A stretch of DNA of 64,000 nt from Myxocyprinus asiaticus (GCF_019703515.2 NC_059379.1:28548880-28612879), one strand, 5' to 3'; shown: positions 23,795-35,201, numbered from the stretch's first letter. The notes: generated by a model not told the origin, from the letters alone. Numbers and translations: made by a program.

Positions 23795-23810
23795 AAGAAA
23801 ACACAGTGAG

Positions 23811-24400
23811 GTAAATTTTAGAGATTGTAATAATGTGGGCTTGTCTGTGTCATGGTGATGCTAATTCATTTTCAGCGTGAATCTGTAACTATGGGCTCTT
23901 ATGAACTCAGTTTCTACATTTGCATTTTTATATCAGTGCTGCAACATATCAGTGCCTACTGTATAAATCCTTGTAAACATCAGTATTAAGTGCAAATATT
24001 TTGCCCTGCCTATCGCGATTGTGAGCATTTCTGCACGTGCAAGGTTGGCACGTGAACAACGTTTGACAGATGTGGGCAGCTTTGTCTTAAGGAAAACAAG
24101 CTTCCAAACACAGAGATAAGGTGCAATTTACCCTTAGTGTACAGAACTAATTATCTAAATTCTTTCAACACTGAAAATGCTGGAACTACATTGAACTAAA
24201 TTCACGCAGGACGTAAAAAGCTGTGAAATAACGACAAAAGGCATGAATAAAGCATGATCTTGCTTCAGTGTATAATTAAACATTACATATAACTTGGAAC
24301 TGTGTGACACTGTTCACGTTTTTCACCGTAATAATTACTAGAGAATGGTTTCCGAACTTCTCTTCTAATTGACAGATCCGTCCAAATCTGAGAAGCATCC
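23811..24400. other. Non-coding stretch, nothing recognised
   Basis: No repeat end or gene signal that I can support. Confidence 0.35.
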
Positions 24401-25168
24401 TTATAGTGATAGTTCAGCCTTTAATTAATATTATATCATCATTTCCCTGCCCTCATGTTCTTCCAACACTGTGAAACTTTCTGTATACTGTGGAACCCAA
24501 AAGATGTTAGACAGAATGTTAGAGACTGACAGTCTCAGTCACCATTCCTTTTCAAAATACTGGGGTCCCAGATGTGTTTTTTTCTTCTTCTGCTGAACAC
24601 AGATTTTTAGAAGAATATCTCAGCTCTGTTAGTTTATACTAGAATGCAAGTGAATGGGTACCAAAACTTTGAAGCTCAGAAAGCACATAAAGGCAGCAGT
24701 AAAGGAATTCAAATGACACTGGTTCAATCTATGTCTTCAGAAGGGATTTAATAAGTATTTTTTTACTTTTTTACTAATAAATCTCCACTTTCACATTCTT
24801 CTTCTTGTGTTTTTGGTGATTCAGTTGTATGTGCATATCACCACCTACTGGGTAGGGAGGAGAATTAATAATAAAAAAGGACTTTATATAATATAAGGTT
24901 ATATTTATCTGTTTCTCACCCACACCTATCATGTTGCTTCTGAAAATCACTGGAGTCGTATGAATTACTTTTATGCTGCCTCTGTGTGCTGTTTGGAGCT
25001 TCAACATTTTGGTCACCATTCACTTGCATTGTATGGACCAACAAAGCTGAGATATTCTTCTAAAAATCTTAATTTGTGTTCTGCAGAAGAAAGAAAGTCA
25101 CACATCTGGGATGGCATGAAGGTGAGAAAATGAGAGCATTTTAATTTTTTGGTGAACTTCCCATTTAA
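24401..25168 (+). mobile_element. MITE family A, divergent or composite copy
   Basis: Left arm GTGATAGTTCAGCCTTTAAT is eroded. The interior has GAATATCTCAGCTCTGTTAG and its complement CAAAGCTGAGATATTC about 450 bases later. The right arm is TTAATTTTTTGGTGAACTTC. A second family-A-like piece (ATCATATGGGTTTGGAAC) abuts it to 25240. Confidence 0.7.
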
Positions 25169-25246
25169 TTTGATTCATGGAAGAAAGAAATCATATGGGT
25201 TTGGAACAACATGGTGGTGAATGATGACAATTTCCATTATTAACAA

Positions 25247-25533
25247 TATTATTATTATTATTATTATTATTAATAATAATAATAATAATAATAATTCTAT
25301 AATGCATGTTAAATGTGTATCATGTACTGGAATATAGGAGAGTAAACATCCATTACATTATAGGTGAAAGTAACTAGTTACTCACTATTTGAGTATTCTT
25401 TTTATTGGATACTTTTATACTCTTACTCAAGTAATTTTTAACATTATTACTTTTACTTCTACTTGAGTAATTATGTTTTTAAATAATTGTAGTTTTACTT
25501 GAGTAAAGTTTTTGGCTGCTCTACCCACCTCTG
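25247..25533 (-). mobile_element. hAT end fragment with (ATT)n-(AAT)n palindrome
   Basis: Right end TGCTCTACCCACCTCTG, whose complement CAGAGGTGGGTAGAGCA is a typical hAT terminus, preceded by TTACTTGAGTAAAG-type subterminal words. At 25247-25293 ATT triplets switch to AAT triplets, a perfect trinucleotide palindrome. The other end is missing. Confidence 0.6.
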
Positions 25534-25727
25534 TAGGTACATGTATAGGTTGGGTGGGACTGTCTGTTTGTCCAACCAATGGAGACAGGGAAGTTTTCTG
25601 TAAACTATTTGAAAACAGTGATTTTTGTGTGATTCTATTTGGTGACACTTGGGGCACAGAAATTACACACTTTGGCTTTAAAACAATGTTTCCTGCAGGT
25701 TGATGCTCTTGATTTTCTTATTTTATT

Positions 25728-26216
25728 AAGGAAATATTCCAGGTTCAATGCAAATTAAGCTCAATCGAAAGCATTTGTGGCATAATGTTGATCACCACAA
25801 AAATTACTTTCGACTTGCCCCCCTTTTTCTTTAAAAAAATGCAAAAAATCAAGGTTACAGTGAATCAATTAAAATGCATGCGAATGGGGCCAGTCCTTAA
25901 ATGTTACAATACTCACTGTCAAAAGTATAGCCACAAGACATGAACAATATGTATGTTAACATGATTTTAGTGAGATAAAATTACTTGCTAACCTTTTCTG
26001 TGTAAAGTTAGATTCAATTTTACAACTTTGTTGCTATAACAGCGTAACGCCGTAAATCCTAAAACAACGATTTAAACAACTTTACGGTTCAAATAATACA
26101 CAAGTTGTATCAGAGGAATTCATGTAAATGCTTTCATAAAATCATAAGTTTCACTTTTCTCACTTTAAACCCTCCAAAAATTGGCCCCATTCACTTCCAT
26201 TGCAAGTGCCTACCTG
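25728..26216 (+). mobile_element. Palindromic MITE family B, copy 2
   Basis: Starts AAGGAAATATTCCAGGTTCA; contains GCATTTGTGGCATAATGTTG, GACATGAACAATATGTATGT and, in the right half, TTGGCCCCATTCACTTCCAT. The extreme right arm is degraded. Confidence 0.75.
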
Positions 26217-26529
26217 AACACACATTGACCCCTTGACTCTATAATGTGGCATGTTGCCGCAATGGAAACCTGCTGTTTATTGACATGAAAATGAATGAAA
26301 ATGCAAAACAGAAAATGTAGCACAAAAATTTTAAACCATTATTTTGGTTAACAGAACTTGTAATTAACTGTATAAAATTACAGTTGTTATATTTTAATTA
26401 CATATTAATTAACACATATAACAACATACCATGATATGAATTTGCCGCAACCTGACATTTATAACCTTGTCCTTTAAAAGGATCATTTGTTTGCAAATGC
26501 CACTTGGTTTGATATTTCATTGTCTAATG

Positions 26530-26695
26530 CAGTGATTCTCAATCCTGATGCTAAAATATCTCAACACTGCACATTTTGGATACCTCTCTTATTTAACACA
26601 CTTGATTCACTGGGGGGAACTGGATGTGTCAGAAAAAGAAGACATACAAAATGTGCAGTGATGGGGTACTTCAGAACCAGGGTTGAAAACCATTG
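26530..26695. mobile_element. Short hAT MITE
   Basis: Ends CAGTGATTCTCAATCCTGAT and CCAGGGTTGAAAACCATTG are inverted; the middle has CACTGCACATTTTGGATACC mirrored by AATGTGCAGTGATGGGGTAC. Flanks GTCTAATG and ATCTAACA agree at 5 of 8 positions. Confidence 0.72.
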
Positions 26696-27117
26696 ATCTA
26701 ACAGATTTTAGTCGGGGCAGACACTTTATTTAATTTTTCATGATTGAAAATGAGACTACTAGGGAAGAGAAGTACAGTCTGTTGTTCAGTCAATGGGTTG
26801 TAGTGTTTAATATCTTCGCATACTTTTTGCAACTGACAAAACATTCAAAATATGTCATGCCAAAAGGAATCCAAATATCAAGAATCTCCAGGAAAAAAAA
26901 AAAAAAAAAAAGAAGAAAAAAAATTGGTTGTAATAATAAGATTTGATATAGAACATTTAGATCCCACTGGACAGACCGTAGGACTACTTCTATTCCTCAA
27001 ATCCTCGTTTACAATTGCAAAAATATAAAATACTGCGTCTTCCCTGAATAATGGTCTATGCAATGACATTCATGCATTTTTAGGGGTGACTTATGTGTCC
27101 AAATACTGAAGCCATTG

Positions 27118-27444
27118 TATGTGTGTGTGTGTGTATGTGTGTGTGTGTGTGTATGTGTGTGTGTGTGTGCAGGTTTAAGTGGTTTACGAGGACTTTTTTT
27201 AGGTTACAAACTGGTAATTACAAGGGTATTATGCTATAAATGTGGTTTATGAGGACATTTCTCCATAATTCAAATCGCTTAAAAAACATACTAAACAATG
27301 TTTTATTGAAAATGTAAAAATGCAGAAAGTTTTTTGTGAGGGTTAGGTTTACAGGTAGGGTTAGGGTTGGGGATAGAATCTATAGTTCATACAGTATAAA
27401 AATTATTATGTCTGTGGAGAGTCCTCATAATGATAGCTGCACCA

Positions 27445-27477
<33 letters not shown>
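27118..27477. repeat. Dispersed segment bounded by two (GT)n arrays
   Basis: GT arrays at 27118-27170 and 27450-27477 enclose TTTAAGTGGTTTACGAGGAC and GAGAGTCCTCATAATGATAG, with GGTAGGGTTAGGGTTGGGG between. TGTGAGGACGTTTTT at 28910 is a related scrap. Confidence 0.6.
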
Positions 27478-27480
<3 letters not shown>

Positions 27481-27539
27481 TTTAAAAATAAATAAATAAA
27501 ACAAATTCATAAAACTTTGCCAGATTAATCTATATAATT

Positions 27540-28082
27540 TTTTTTTTTTTTTTCGTGCAGACTACATATCCCATGATGCTCTGCCGCTGCGGTGAGCGCT
27601 CGTGTGAGTGTGTTTGGAATAAAGGGCGCACTTGTTGAGTTTGGGAACTTTCAGAAGCTTGAACTTCTCATTCTGGACGCAGCGGAGCTTCAGGCAAGCG
27701 GGTTTATTCTTCCGTTTTCACTTTTAGTACATGTTTATCTTTTTTCGGAATGCTTGTCTAAGTTCACGTCGATTTTCATTTGTGTTTTAAAAGTTTGACA
27801 TATCTCCAATTCTTGGAGCGTGAATGATCATGGACAGTTAAATGCATTGATGTTGACCTACAAAGCCCAGTTGTAAACACCGTCGTGCTTTTAAGGATCG
27901 TATAATCTGTGTAGTTAAACGTGAAAAACAGGATTTGTCTTGACTGTTTGATATAAGATGATGTTGTCTCATGCGAAGGGACGGACGGATTAAACCATCA
28001 TGGGACTATTCATGGTCACATTAACGGGACTATTGATTCTCTGTTGAAAGGAGTGTGTGGAGATAATCGCTGCTTTGTCAAG
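27540..28082 (+). promoter_or_regulatory. Candidate CpG-rich promoter and non-coding first exon(s)
   Basis: A local island of CpG (GCCGCTGCGGTGAGCGCTCG at 27582, GGACGCAGCGG near 27675, GAAGGGACGGACGG near 27976) in DNA otherwise poor in CpG. It starts at an exact ZNF143/THAP11-type site. Possible splice donors are GCG|GTGAGC (exon end 27591) and CAAG|GTAGGA (exon end 28082). No long open frame is present, so any exon would be 5'UTR or lncRNA. The long T-run plus GTGCAG just before 27561 could also act as a splice acceptor. The gene it serves is unknown. Confidence 0.5.
27561..27579 (+). promoter_or_regulatory. ZNF143/THAP11 (SBS-type) binding site
   Basis: ACTACATATCCCATGATGC fits ACTACANNTCCCANNATGC at every fixed position. 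Such sites sit close to transcription starts of many vertebrate genes. One exact copy was noticed in the window. Confidence 0.72.
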
Positions 28083-28428
28083 GTAGGAGCACATATGTCT
28101 GTTTTAACATATTGTAGAAATCATTCTAAGGAACTGAAACAGGCTGAAGTATAATACACACTGCTGACTCACACACCGTCAAATTAACTTTATCCTATAG
28201 AGTTAAATAGGTATTCACTCTTCAAGTGCATTTGATTCTTTTAAACTTCTACATGTCAGGTGTTTGACAGTTAAAATAGATTACATACTTTGAGTTTCCC
28301 TGTTATTGTTTTGGTGAAAGAGCGCGTGCACCTGCACACGAGCGAAGGTAAACTGCACGCACACGAGCTGTGATTTCCCCACCACCCATTCTGGAATATG
28401 ATGTGTGGAGATTTCTTTATAAAATAGA

Positions 28429-28432
<4 letters not shown>

Positions 28433-28501
<69 letters not shown>
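28433..28501. repeat. (TA)n microsatellite
   Basis: About 69 bases of uninterrupted TA. Confidence 0.98.
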
Positions 28502-28503
<2 letters not shown>

Positions 28504-28961
28504 AAGCGTAAGTGGCCTTTGAAGTGAAGTGATGAAATGAATAGAGCGCAGTGACTGGTTGGCAGCAGTTTCATTCAATCCTCTGATTGATGTAATCAGA
28601 AAGAGACTTTGAGACAGGTTTCCCCACTGATTGGATGAGAAAGAAAAGTGTTACAGTTCAAATGAAGGACAGTGCGTCAACTTAAGTTTGCAAAATGAGT
28701 TATGTGGCTTCTGCTGGCCTCTGGTGGTCACTTTTAATAGTGCAGTCATTTTTTTGGGTGCTTTTAAAAAAGGATGTTTGTCGCCATCTGTTGGTAGTCA
28801 TCTGGCACTTGCAGCGTTTTCGCTCTACAGTATTTCAATGGGGTTGAATGAGTCCCAACATTTCAGATGAGAGACATTTTTATGTGGTACTGCTAAGGAA
28901 AGTGTGTGTTTGTGAGGACGTTTTTGGTACTCTTGCTACCCTAGAAATACATTTTTGATGG

Positions 28962-28981
28962 TACACACACACACACACACA

Positions 28982-29037
<56 letters not shown>
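28962..29037. repeat. (CA)n microsatellite
   Basis: About 76 bases with one GA interruption at 28981. The Tc1 element at 29040 was inserted at its edge. Confidence 0.97.
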
Positions 29038-29039
<2 letters not shown>

Positions 29040-29040
<1 letters not shown>

Positions 29041-30257
29041 TGGTGATTTGGAATAATGTACAGATTTTGCTGTTTGGGAAGGAAATTGGTACTTTAATTC
29101 ACCAAAGTGGCATTCAACTGATCACAAAGTATAGTCAGGACATTACTGATGTAAAAAACAGCACCATCACTATTTGAAAAAAGTCATTTTTGATCAAATC
29201 TTGACAGGCCCCATTTCCAGCAGCCATCACTCCAACACCTTATCCTTATCCTAATCATGATAAATTGCTAATTTGGTACTACAAAGTCACTTACCATTAT
29301 ATCAGACACAGCTGAAAGCTGTTTGGTTCGTTAAATGTAGCTTAACATTGTCTTTGTGTTTGTTTTTCAGTTGCCACAGTATGCAATAGACTGGCATGTG
29401 TTATGGTCAATATTAGGTCAAAAATGGCAAAAAAGAAACAGTTTTCTCTAGAAACTCGTCAGTCATTCATTGTTTTTAGGAATGATGGCTATACAATGCT
29501 TGAAATTGCCAAAAAACTGAAGATTTCATACAAAGGTGTACACTACAGTCTTCAAAGACAAAGGACAACTGGCTCTAACAAGGACAGAAAGAGATGTGGA
29601 AAGCCCAGATGTACAAATAAACAAGAGGATAAGTACATCAGATCTCTAGTTTGAGAAACAGTCACCTCACATGTCCTCAGCTGACAGCTTCATTGAATTC
29701 TACCCGCTCAACACCAGTTTCATGTACAACAGTAAAGAGAAGACTCAGGGGTGCAGGCCTTACGGGAAGAATTGCAAAGAAAAAGCCACTTTTGAAACAG
29801 AAAAACAAAAAGAAAAGGTTAGAGTGGGCAAAGAAACACAGACATTGGACAACAGATAATTGGAAAAGAGTGTTATGGATCTTAACCCCATTGAGCTTTT
29901 GAGGGATCAGCTAGACTGTAAGGTGCGTGAGAAGTGCACGACAAGACAGCCACATCTATGGCAAGTGCTACAGGAAGCGTGAGGTGAAATGTCACCTGAG
30001 TATCTGGACAAACTGACAGCTAGAATGCCAAGAATCTGCAAAGCTGTCATTGCTGCACGTGGAGGATTTTTTGATGAGAACTCTTTGAAGTAGTTTAAGT
30101 AGTTTTTTTTTTTCAAATTGTAATAGTAATTTTTCACATTATTAATGTCCTGACTATACATTGTGACCAGTTGAATGCCACTTTGGTGAATAATAGTACC
30201 AATTTCTTTCCTTAAGAGCAAAATCTGTACATTATTCCAAACTTTTGGCTGCCAGTG
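29040..30257 (+). mobile_element. Tc1-like transposon, internally deleted
   Basis: Flanked by TA (29038-29039 and 30258-30259), the Tc1/mariner target duplication. Long TIRs: GGAATAATGTACAGATTTTG and ACCAAAGTGGCATTCAACTG on the left have near-exact complements at 30172-30240 (right end AAACTTTTGGCTGCCAGTG). The outermost left bases are eroded. At 1218 bases it is shorter than the usual Tc1 length of about 1.6 kb because part of the transposase gene is missing. Confidence 0.93.
29403..30093 (+). pseudogene. Tc1-type transposase, frameshifted, catalytic core deleted
   Basis: Encodes the N-terminal paired-like DNA-binding domain: MAKKKQFSLETRQSF, then a helix-turn-helix around MLEIAKKLKISYKGVHYSLQ and a GRPR-hook-like RKRCGKPR. 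After a frameshift near 29650 a second helix-turn-helix block continues (TTVKRRLRGAGLTGRIAKKK) to NWKRVLW. The sequence then jumps straight to DLNPIE and the C-terminus (YLDKLTARMPRICKAVIAA), stop TAG at 30091. The segment normally carrying the first two acidic residues of the DDE triad is absent. The product cannot be an active transposase. Confidence 0.92.
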
Positions 30258-30304
30258 TATGTATGTATGTATGTATGTATGTATGTGTGTGTATATATAT
30301 AATA

Positions 30305-30366
30305 TACCCCAGCAGTCATATGATCATATATATATATATATATAAGATCATATGACAGCTGGGGTA
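30305..30366. repeat. Hairpin: 21-base arms around a TA loop
   Basis: Left arm 30305-30325 begins TACCCCAGC and ends CATATGATC; right arm 30346-30366 is its complement with one mismatch. The loop is about 20 bases of AT. It lies just after a (GTAT)n tract (30258-30292), downstream of the Tc1 end. Confidence 0.8.
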
Positions 30367-30458
30367 ATATGCCCCCAGGGGCATCTCGATCTATCTATCG
30401 AAAATTTGATAGAATGTGGATTTTTTGTTACTTTTTTTTTTTTACACGTACATATACA

Positions 30459-30460
<2 letters not shown>

Positions 30461-30528
<68 letters not shown>
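30461..30528. repeat. Compound (GT)n(TA)n microsatellite
   Basis: GT units to about 30493, then TA units to about 30528. Confidence 0.95.
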
Positions 30529-30529
<1 letters not shown>

Positions 30530-30531
30530 CA

Positions 30532-30775
30532 CACCGATCAGCCACAACATTAAAACCACCTGCCTAATATTGTGTAGGTCTTCCTCGTGCCGCCAAATCA
30601 GCACCAACCCGCATCTCAGAATAGCATTCTGAGATGCTATTCTTCTCACCACAATTGTACAGAATGGTTATCTGAGTTACTGTAGACTTTGTCAGTTCGA
30701 ACCAGTCTGGCCATTCTCTGTTGACCTCTCTCATTAACAAGGCATTTTCGTCCACAGAACTGACTTTTCTAAATT
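30532..30775 (-). mobile_element. Fragment of a widespread fish Tc1-derived element
   Basis: CACCGATCAGCCACAACATT, AAACCACCTGCCTAATATTG and ATTCTGAGATGCTATTCTTC are hallmark words of an abundant fish DNA repeat whose fuller copies, from memory, encode a Tc1-type helix-turn-helix on the opposite strand. Only about 240 bases remain. Confidence 0.6.
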
Positions 30776-31649
30776 TGGCTTATTCGTATGACGTTATCTT
30801 ATGACTGCACTCGTATGAATTCGAATTAGTTTCTCTACAGCCTATGACGATGCTGGACATCATTTCCATCTAATACGCGACAATTACTTGCTTCTGTCAC
30901 ACAACAGCTTCCAATCATGTTTTCACAATCTACTGTTTGGTTTAGATGAGGGGTTTGGGTAAGGGCATAATATTAATAAGCATGTCCTTAACGCCTTGTG
31001 CGCAAAACTTGTGCTTACTTCTGCATTACACATCTGGGCATTTGCACGTGATGAAATCGTACAAATTTATACGAACGAACTCGTATGAAATCATACAAAA
31101 TAACCAACTCATAAAATATGTATGAATTTTCATGAGACTGGGTTGGATTAGAATTAATGTGTCTTTCTACTTTTTAATCAACAACTGTCTGTTAAGAACA
31201 GGAAGGAAATTAAAAGAGCTATATTCATTGTAAATGCATTGCGTGGATCTTGTCTTTGGACACACATTACACGGAACGATTAACGAAACTTTTACTTTTG
31301 TCATGCGCATTGATTTTTGCAAAACTCAAAAGAAATTGCAGATTTGAATTTGAGAAGTTTTTGCAACAAATGAGTTTTACAATGCTTTTTACCTTCATTG
31401 AAATCAATTAGACACACATGGTCTGTGGATCAATACGAGGTAAAACCGAGAATTTTGTGAAAACAGTCAGTGGATAAGTTTGACCAAAATCACTGTCGAT
31501 TTAAATGCAATGTAGATGTGACATCCTCCGTGACAACTCCAGACCCATTGCAGCCAAATAAGGCCTATTTCTTTTAGAGTACATACTCATGCGACACAAC
31601 ACACAGTGATAGGATCTCCATGCTAAATGTATTATTCATCACTACACAA
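30776..31649. repeat. Dispersed repeat with CGTATGAAT words
   Basis: CACTCGTATGAATTCGAATT near 30808 and CGAACTCGTATGAAATCATA near 31077 point to paired arms; it closes with TTTTCATGAGACTGGG (31129-31144), related to the ends of 12596-13302. No gene. Confidence 0.45.
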
Positions 31650-32895
31650 TAGGGCTGAAATGATTAGTCGATGTTATCGACAGTGTCGACAGTAAAAAAA
31701 TGTAGATTGCAAAGTATGAGGGACTTATTATACAAAAATACAAAATAAGTAAATACAGAAGCACCCTCGTTGTGGAAAAAGCGGAGCCAGAGCTCTTTAA
31801 AGGAGACACCCCAGCGTTACATCTTTACTGCAGTTATATTTAATGTGTTATAGCTTTATTAAAGTTCAAATAATACGGAAGCAGATCATGTAAATAACTA
31901 CAAACTCCGAAACTGGCATTTCTCTGCGGTCAGCGCCTCTTCTATGAGTTGCGTGAAATGTCCCGATCTAAGGGGGAGAGATTGAAACTGCATCCGGCTG
32001 AGGCACACTCTGTCACGGGGATGCTCATCCCTCGAGCGTGCATGCTTAATTCAGCTAGATTATAACGTGATGGCTCACGGTTTATTGAATCATAATGTAT
32101 GTCACTGTGCATTTCTTATGAAGAAAATTGGCAGTACGCAGCTTTATTAATAAGAGAGAGTTTGTTTTTTTTGTGAGTTAAACATGGATTGAAGTGAACA
32201 GAAATGTGAGAGAGTCTTCACCCCATTATACACTGCAACAAAATACATTTTTGATTTGTTTTTGTTTTGGCTAGTTTTCCAATATAAACATCTAAAACTC
32301 CTTTAAACAACATACATTTACTTTAGCAGCTATACTGCATATTATCTGAGAATGTTGAATATAATATTAAAAATACAAATATTTTAAAATATCTAAAAAT
32401 CCTTTTAAAAAAGATGCATTCACCTGAGTTGCTTTTAGAGAAAATATCTTGAATATAAGTATATTTTGTCTTTACTGCACTCGCAGAAGTATAACCAAGT
32501 GAAAAAATACACTTATATACAAAATACACTTTTATTTAAGATACATTCTTTTAAAGCAAGTCTAAATATCTTATATTTTTAGATAATTTTAAATGGAAAA
32601 CAAGACAAAAACACTTGATAACAATAGGATTTTTTAAGTGAATTTCTTTACTGAATTAAACTTAATAAAAAAGTATTTTTTTTACCCTTTAATTCAGTGA
32701 ATGTCATTTAGAGGTATTTTTAAAAGATGATTTTGTCCTTTATTGCTAGTAAGAATGTTTAAGTCGGGGGGACAAACTGAATAATCGGTTAATAGCTAAT
32801 GATTAATCATTGCAATAATTGCCGAATAGTCAAATAATCATTCTAATAATCATTAGATTCATCGATTATCAAAATAATAGTTAGTTGCAGCCCTA
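31650..32895. mobile_element. hAT element with 8-bp duplication; carries the empty DIRS site
   Basis: Ends TAGGGCTGAAATGATTAGTC and ATAGTTAGTTGCAGCCCTA; flanks CTACACAA (31642-31649) and CTACATAA (32896-32903) differ at one base. Its right part is homologous, in reverse, to 61780-62064. At 32620-32622 it has a single AAC (GTT in reverse) exactly where DIRS copy 3 is inserted in that relative. No transposase frame. Confidence 0.9.
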
Positions 32896-33174
32896 CTACA
32901 TAATCACAATCTGAACATTTACTAGCCAGTGACATAGTGCAAAATTTGGTCGCAAGAGGGCTGCCCTGCTGTCGGCCCTTTCAAAACAGACCTGCAACTC
33001 ATTTTATGGTCACAACCCATTTAATTTTAATGAATGTAAGCTGTTTTTGTCCAGAAGGTCTTATAGCTATTTTGAATAGCATACTACCATACTATATTTT
33101 TGTAGTATGCAAAACAGTATGTACACTACAAATGTACAAGCAAAATTTTCTATATTAATTATTTGATGGTATAC

Positions 33175-33430
33175 CTGGATAACCGACTTTCATCAAAATG
33201 TGTAGTATGCAAGAGAGCACGCTGCGTACAATACTGTATCCCACAATGGAATGTGCTTGACTTCCATTTCCAGTGTGATGAATCAACTGAAGAGAAACTG
33301 TTGCTTCAGTTTTTAAAATCTCCGGACATCAAATGATTTTATATGAACAAAATAAGTAAACACCACTTGCTGAATTAAACATGCATCGTTAATGAGATCA
33401 TGCCATGTGACAATGTACCATACTACTGTT
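33175..33430 (+). repeat. Dispersed repeat C, copy 2
   Basis: TTCCATTTCCAGTGTGATGA and ATGAGATCATGCCATGTGAC align in order with 21085-21360. Confidence 0.5.
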
Positions 33431-34613
33431 TGAACTGTACTGTACTGTTTATCATTGCTTTATGCATTCCATTTCACATGTAATAAATAAATATAAAGAA
33501 AACATGGCAGAATACAAAACATACCCCATGACCCCTGCTGCACTAGTACGCCAGAAGGTGGCAGCAATACTCTATAATAAAAATAAATTGCAACAGGAGG
33601 CTGGACATAATCTAACAGCAAGTATGGGAATGTGCACATTGCTGGTCCTGTATATCTTAATAAACACCTGACACCAGTAAATCATGGCATATTTTGACAG
33701 AGATGACACCATTTTATCCTCCCATCAAAACTGCTCCACCTGTGTTGTGATTTCTAAGAATTAGAGTTCACACCTGTTCTTTTTTAGTTGTGTGTGCAGG
33801 TTTACTCCCTTGCTCTGAGGTGCAGTGATAATTGTGCTCATCCACATGAAGTCATACCTTAATTGCACTCCTAAATCCTGAGGATTACAGTCACATCTCA
33901 GTGTTACAGTTAACCGAACTGTAGCACCTCCTCTGCCCTCTGCTTTGCCCTCAAAATGGGAAAGCTCAACAGCCATGCTGAAAGAACACACATATCTGTT
34001 AACTGTAGCTGACAGTGACAATCAATCACAAGCATTTATACAAATTCTTTAAATATGGTTTTAACTTCAAACAGGAAAGTATTAAATATAGTTTGAAATT
34101 AAGTCTTTTAGTAATGTTATTAGATATGCTGTTAATAAAATTAATAGAAACTTGCTTAATTGTTTAAAGTGTTACTTTAGGCTCTAACAAAGACCTCACA
34201 AACTTGGAAAAAACAACATGTAACCAATCTGCAACAACATGCCACATTCATTACTGCAAATGATGCCCTCTTCAGGCAAGCGCTGCTCTCTGTCACCAAC
34301 AAATGCACTTAAAGAGGCTTTTAGTCTGTCTATTGACTTATTAAGCCACCTAGTCCTATATGCTTGTGTACTCTTAAAAGTTGACCAAACCTTTTTGATT
34401 CCAAGGCCGCCCATTTTGCTGAACAATATTCAAATGCCCCCCATATATACAGTATTCCAAGATATTTCCTAAGGTAATTCTGCTGTAACGATGTCAAAGC
34501 TGCTTGTTTTCAAACTTTTTTTGTTAACACAAACTATAATTGTTAATAGATTGAAATAAATAATTCATAACGCTTAATTTTGTGATTGCAGAAGTTTCAA
34601 GAACAATACGTTC
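33431..34613. other. Non-coding stretch, nothing recognised
   Basis: Short open frames on both strands have no domains or splice context. Confidence 0.35.
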
Positions 34614-35201
34614 TTAAAAGAATATTCCGGGTTCAATACAAGTTAAACTCAATCGACAGCATTTGTGGCATAATGTTGATTACCACAAAAAATTCTTTCG
34701 ACTTGTCTTTTTCTTTAAAGAAAGCAAAAATCAAGGTTACAGTGAGGCACTTCCAATGGAAGTAATTGTTTGGAGTGTTTCAAAGCATAAACGTGAAGCT
34801 TATAATTTTATAAAAGCACTTAAATTTACATTTTCAATTTAAACTCATATATTATTTGAGCTGAAAGTTGTTAAAATTGTCATTTTAGGGTTTTATGGTT
34901 TGTTGACATCTTTACGGCAACAAAGTTGTAAAATGGGTTATAACGTTACACAGAAAAGGTTAGTAAGTGGTGTTGTCACACTAAAATCATGTTTACATGC
35001 ATATTGTTTATGTCTTGTGGCTATACTTTTGAAATAGTATTTTAACGTTAAAAAATTGTCCACATTCACTTCCATTGTAAGTGCCTCAGTGTAACCTTGA
35101 TTTTTGCTTTTTAAAGAAAAGGAGGGACGAGTCAAAATATTTTTTGTGGTAATCAATATTATGCCACAAATGCAGTCGACTGAGCTTAACTTGAATAGGG
35201 T
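34614..35201 (+). mobile_element. Palindromic MITE family B, best copy
   Basis: Left arm AGAATATTCCGGGTTCAATA, CAGCATTTGTGGCATAATGT, GGTTACAGTGAGGCACTTCC; the right half mirrors these: AAGTGCCTCAGTGTAACC and ATTATGCCACAAATGCAGTC. About 590 bases, nearly fully self-complementary; the far right end is eroded. Confidence 0.87.

Noticed and set aside
26878..27069. Small coding gene on the minus strand
   Set aside because: It runs through an A/T homopolymer and shows no domain or splice signal.
27340..27380. Interstitial telomere repeat
   Set aside because: GGTTAGGTTTACAGGTAGGG and GGGTTAGGGTT are only about two TTAGGG units, inside a dispersed repeat.
28281..28574. Protein with an (IY)n repeat
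   Set aside because: Translation of a (TA)n microsatellite.
30348..30652. Proteins with (IY)n and (TH)n tracts
   Set aside because: Translation of the compound (GT)n(TA)n microsatellite and a Tc1-derived repeat.
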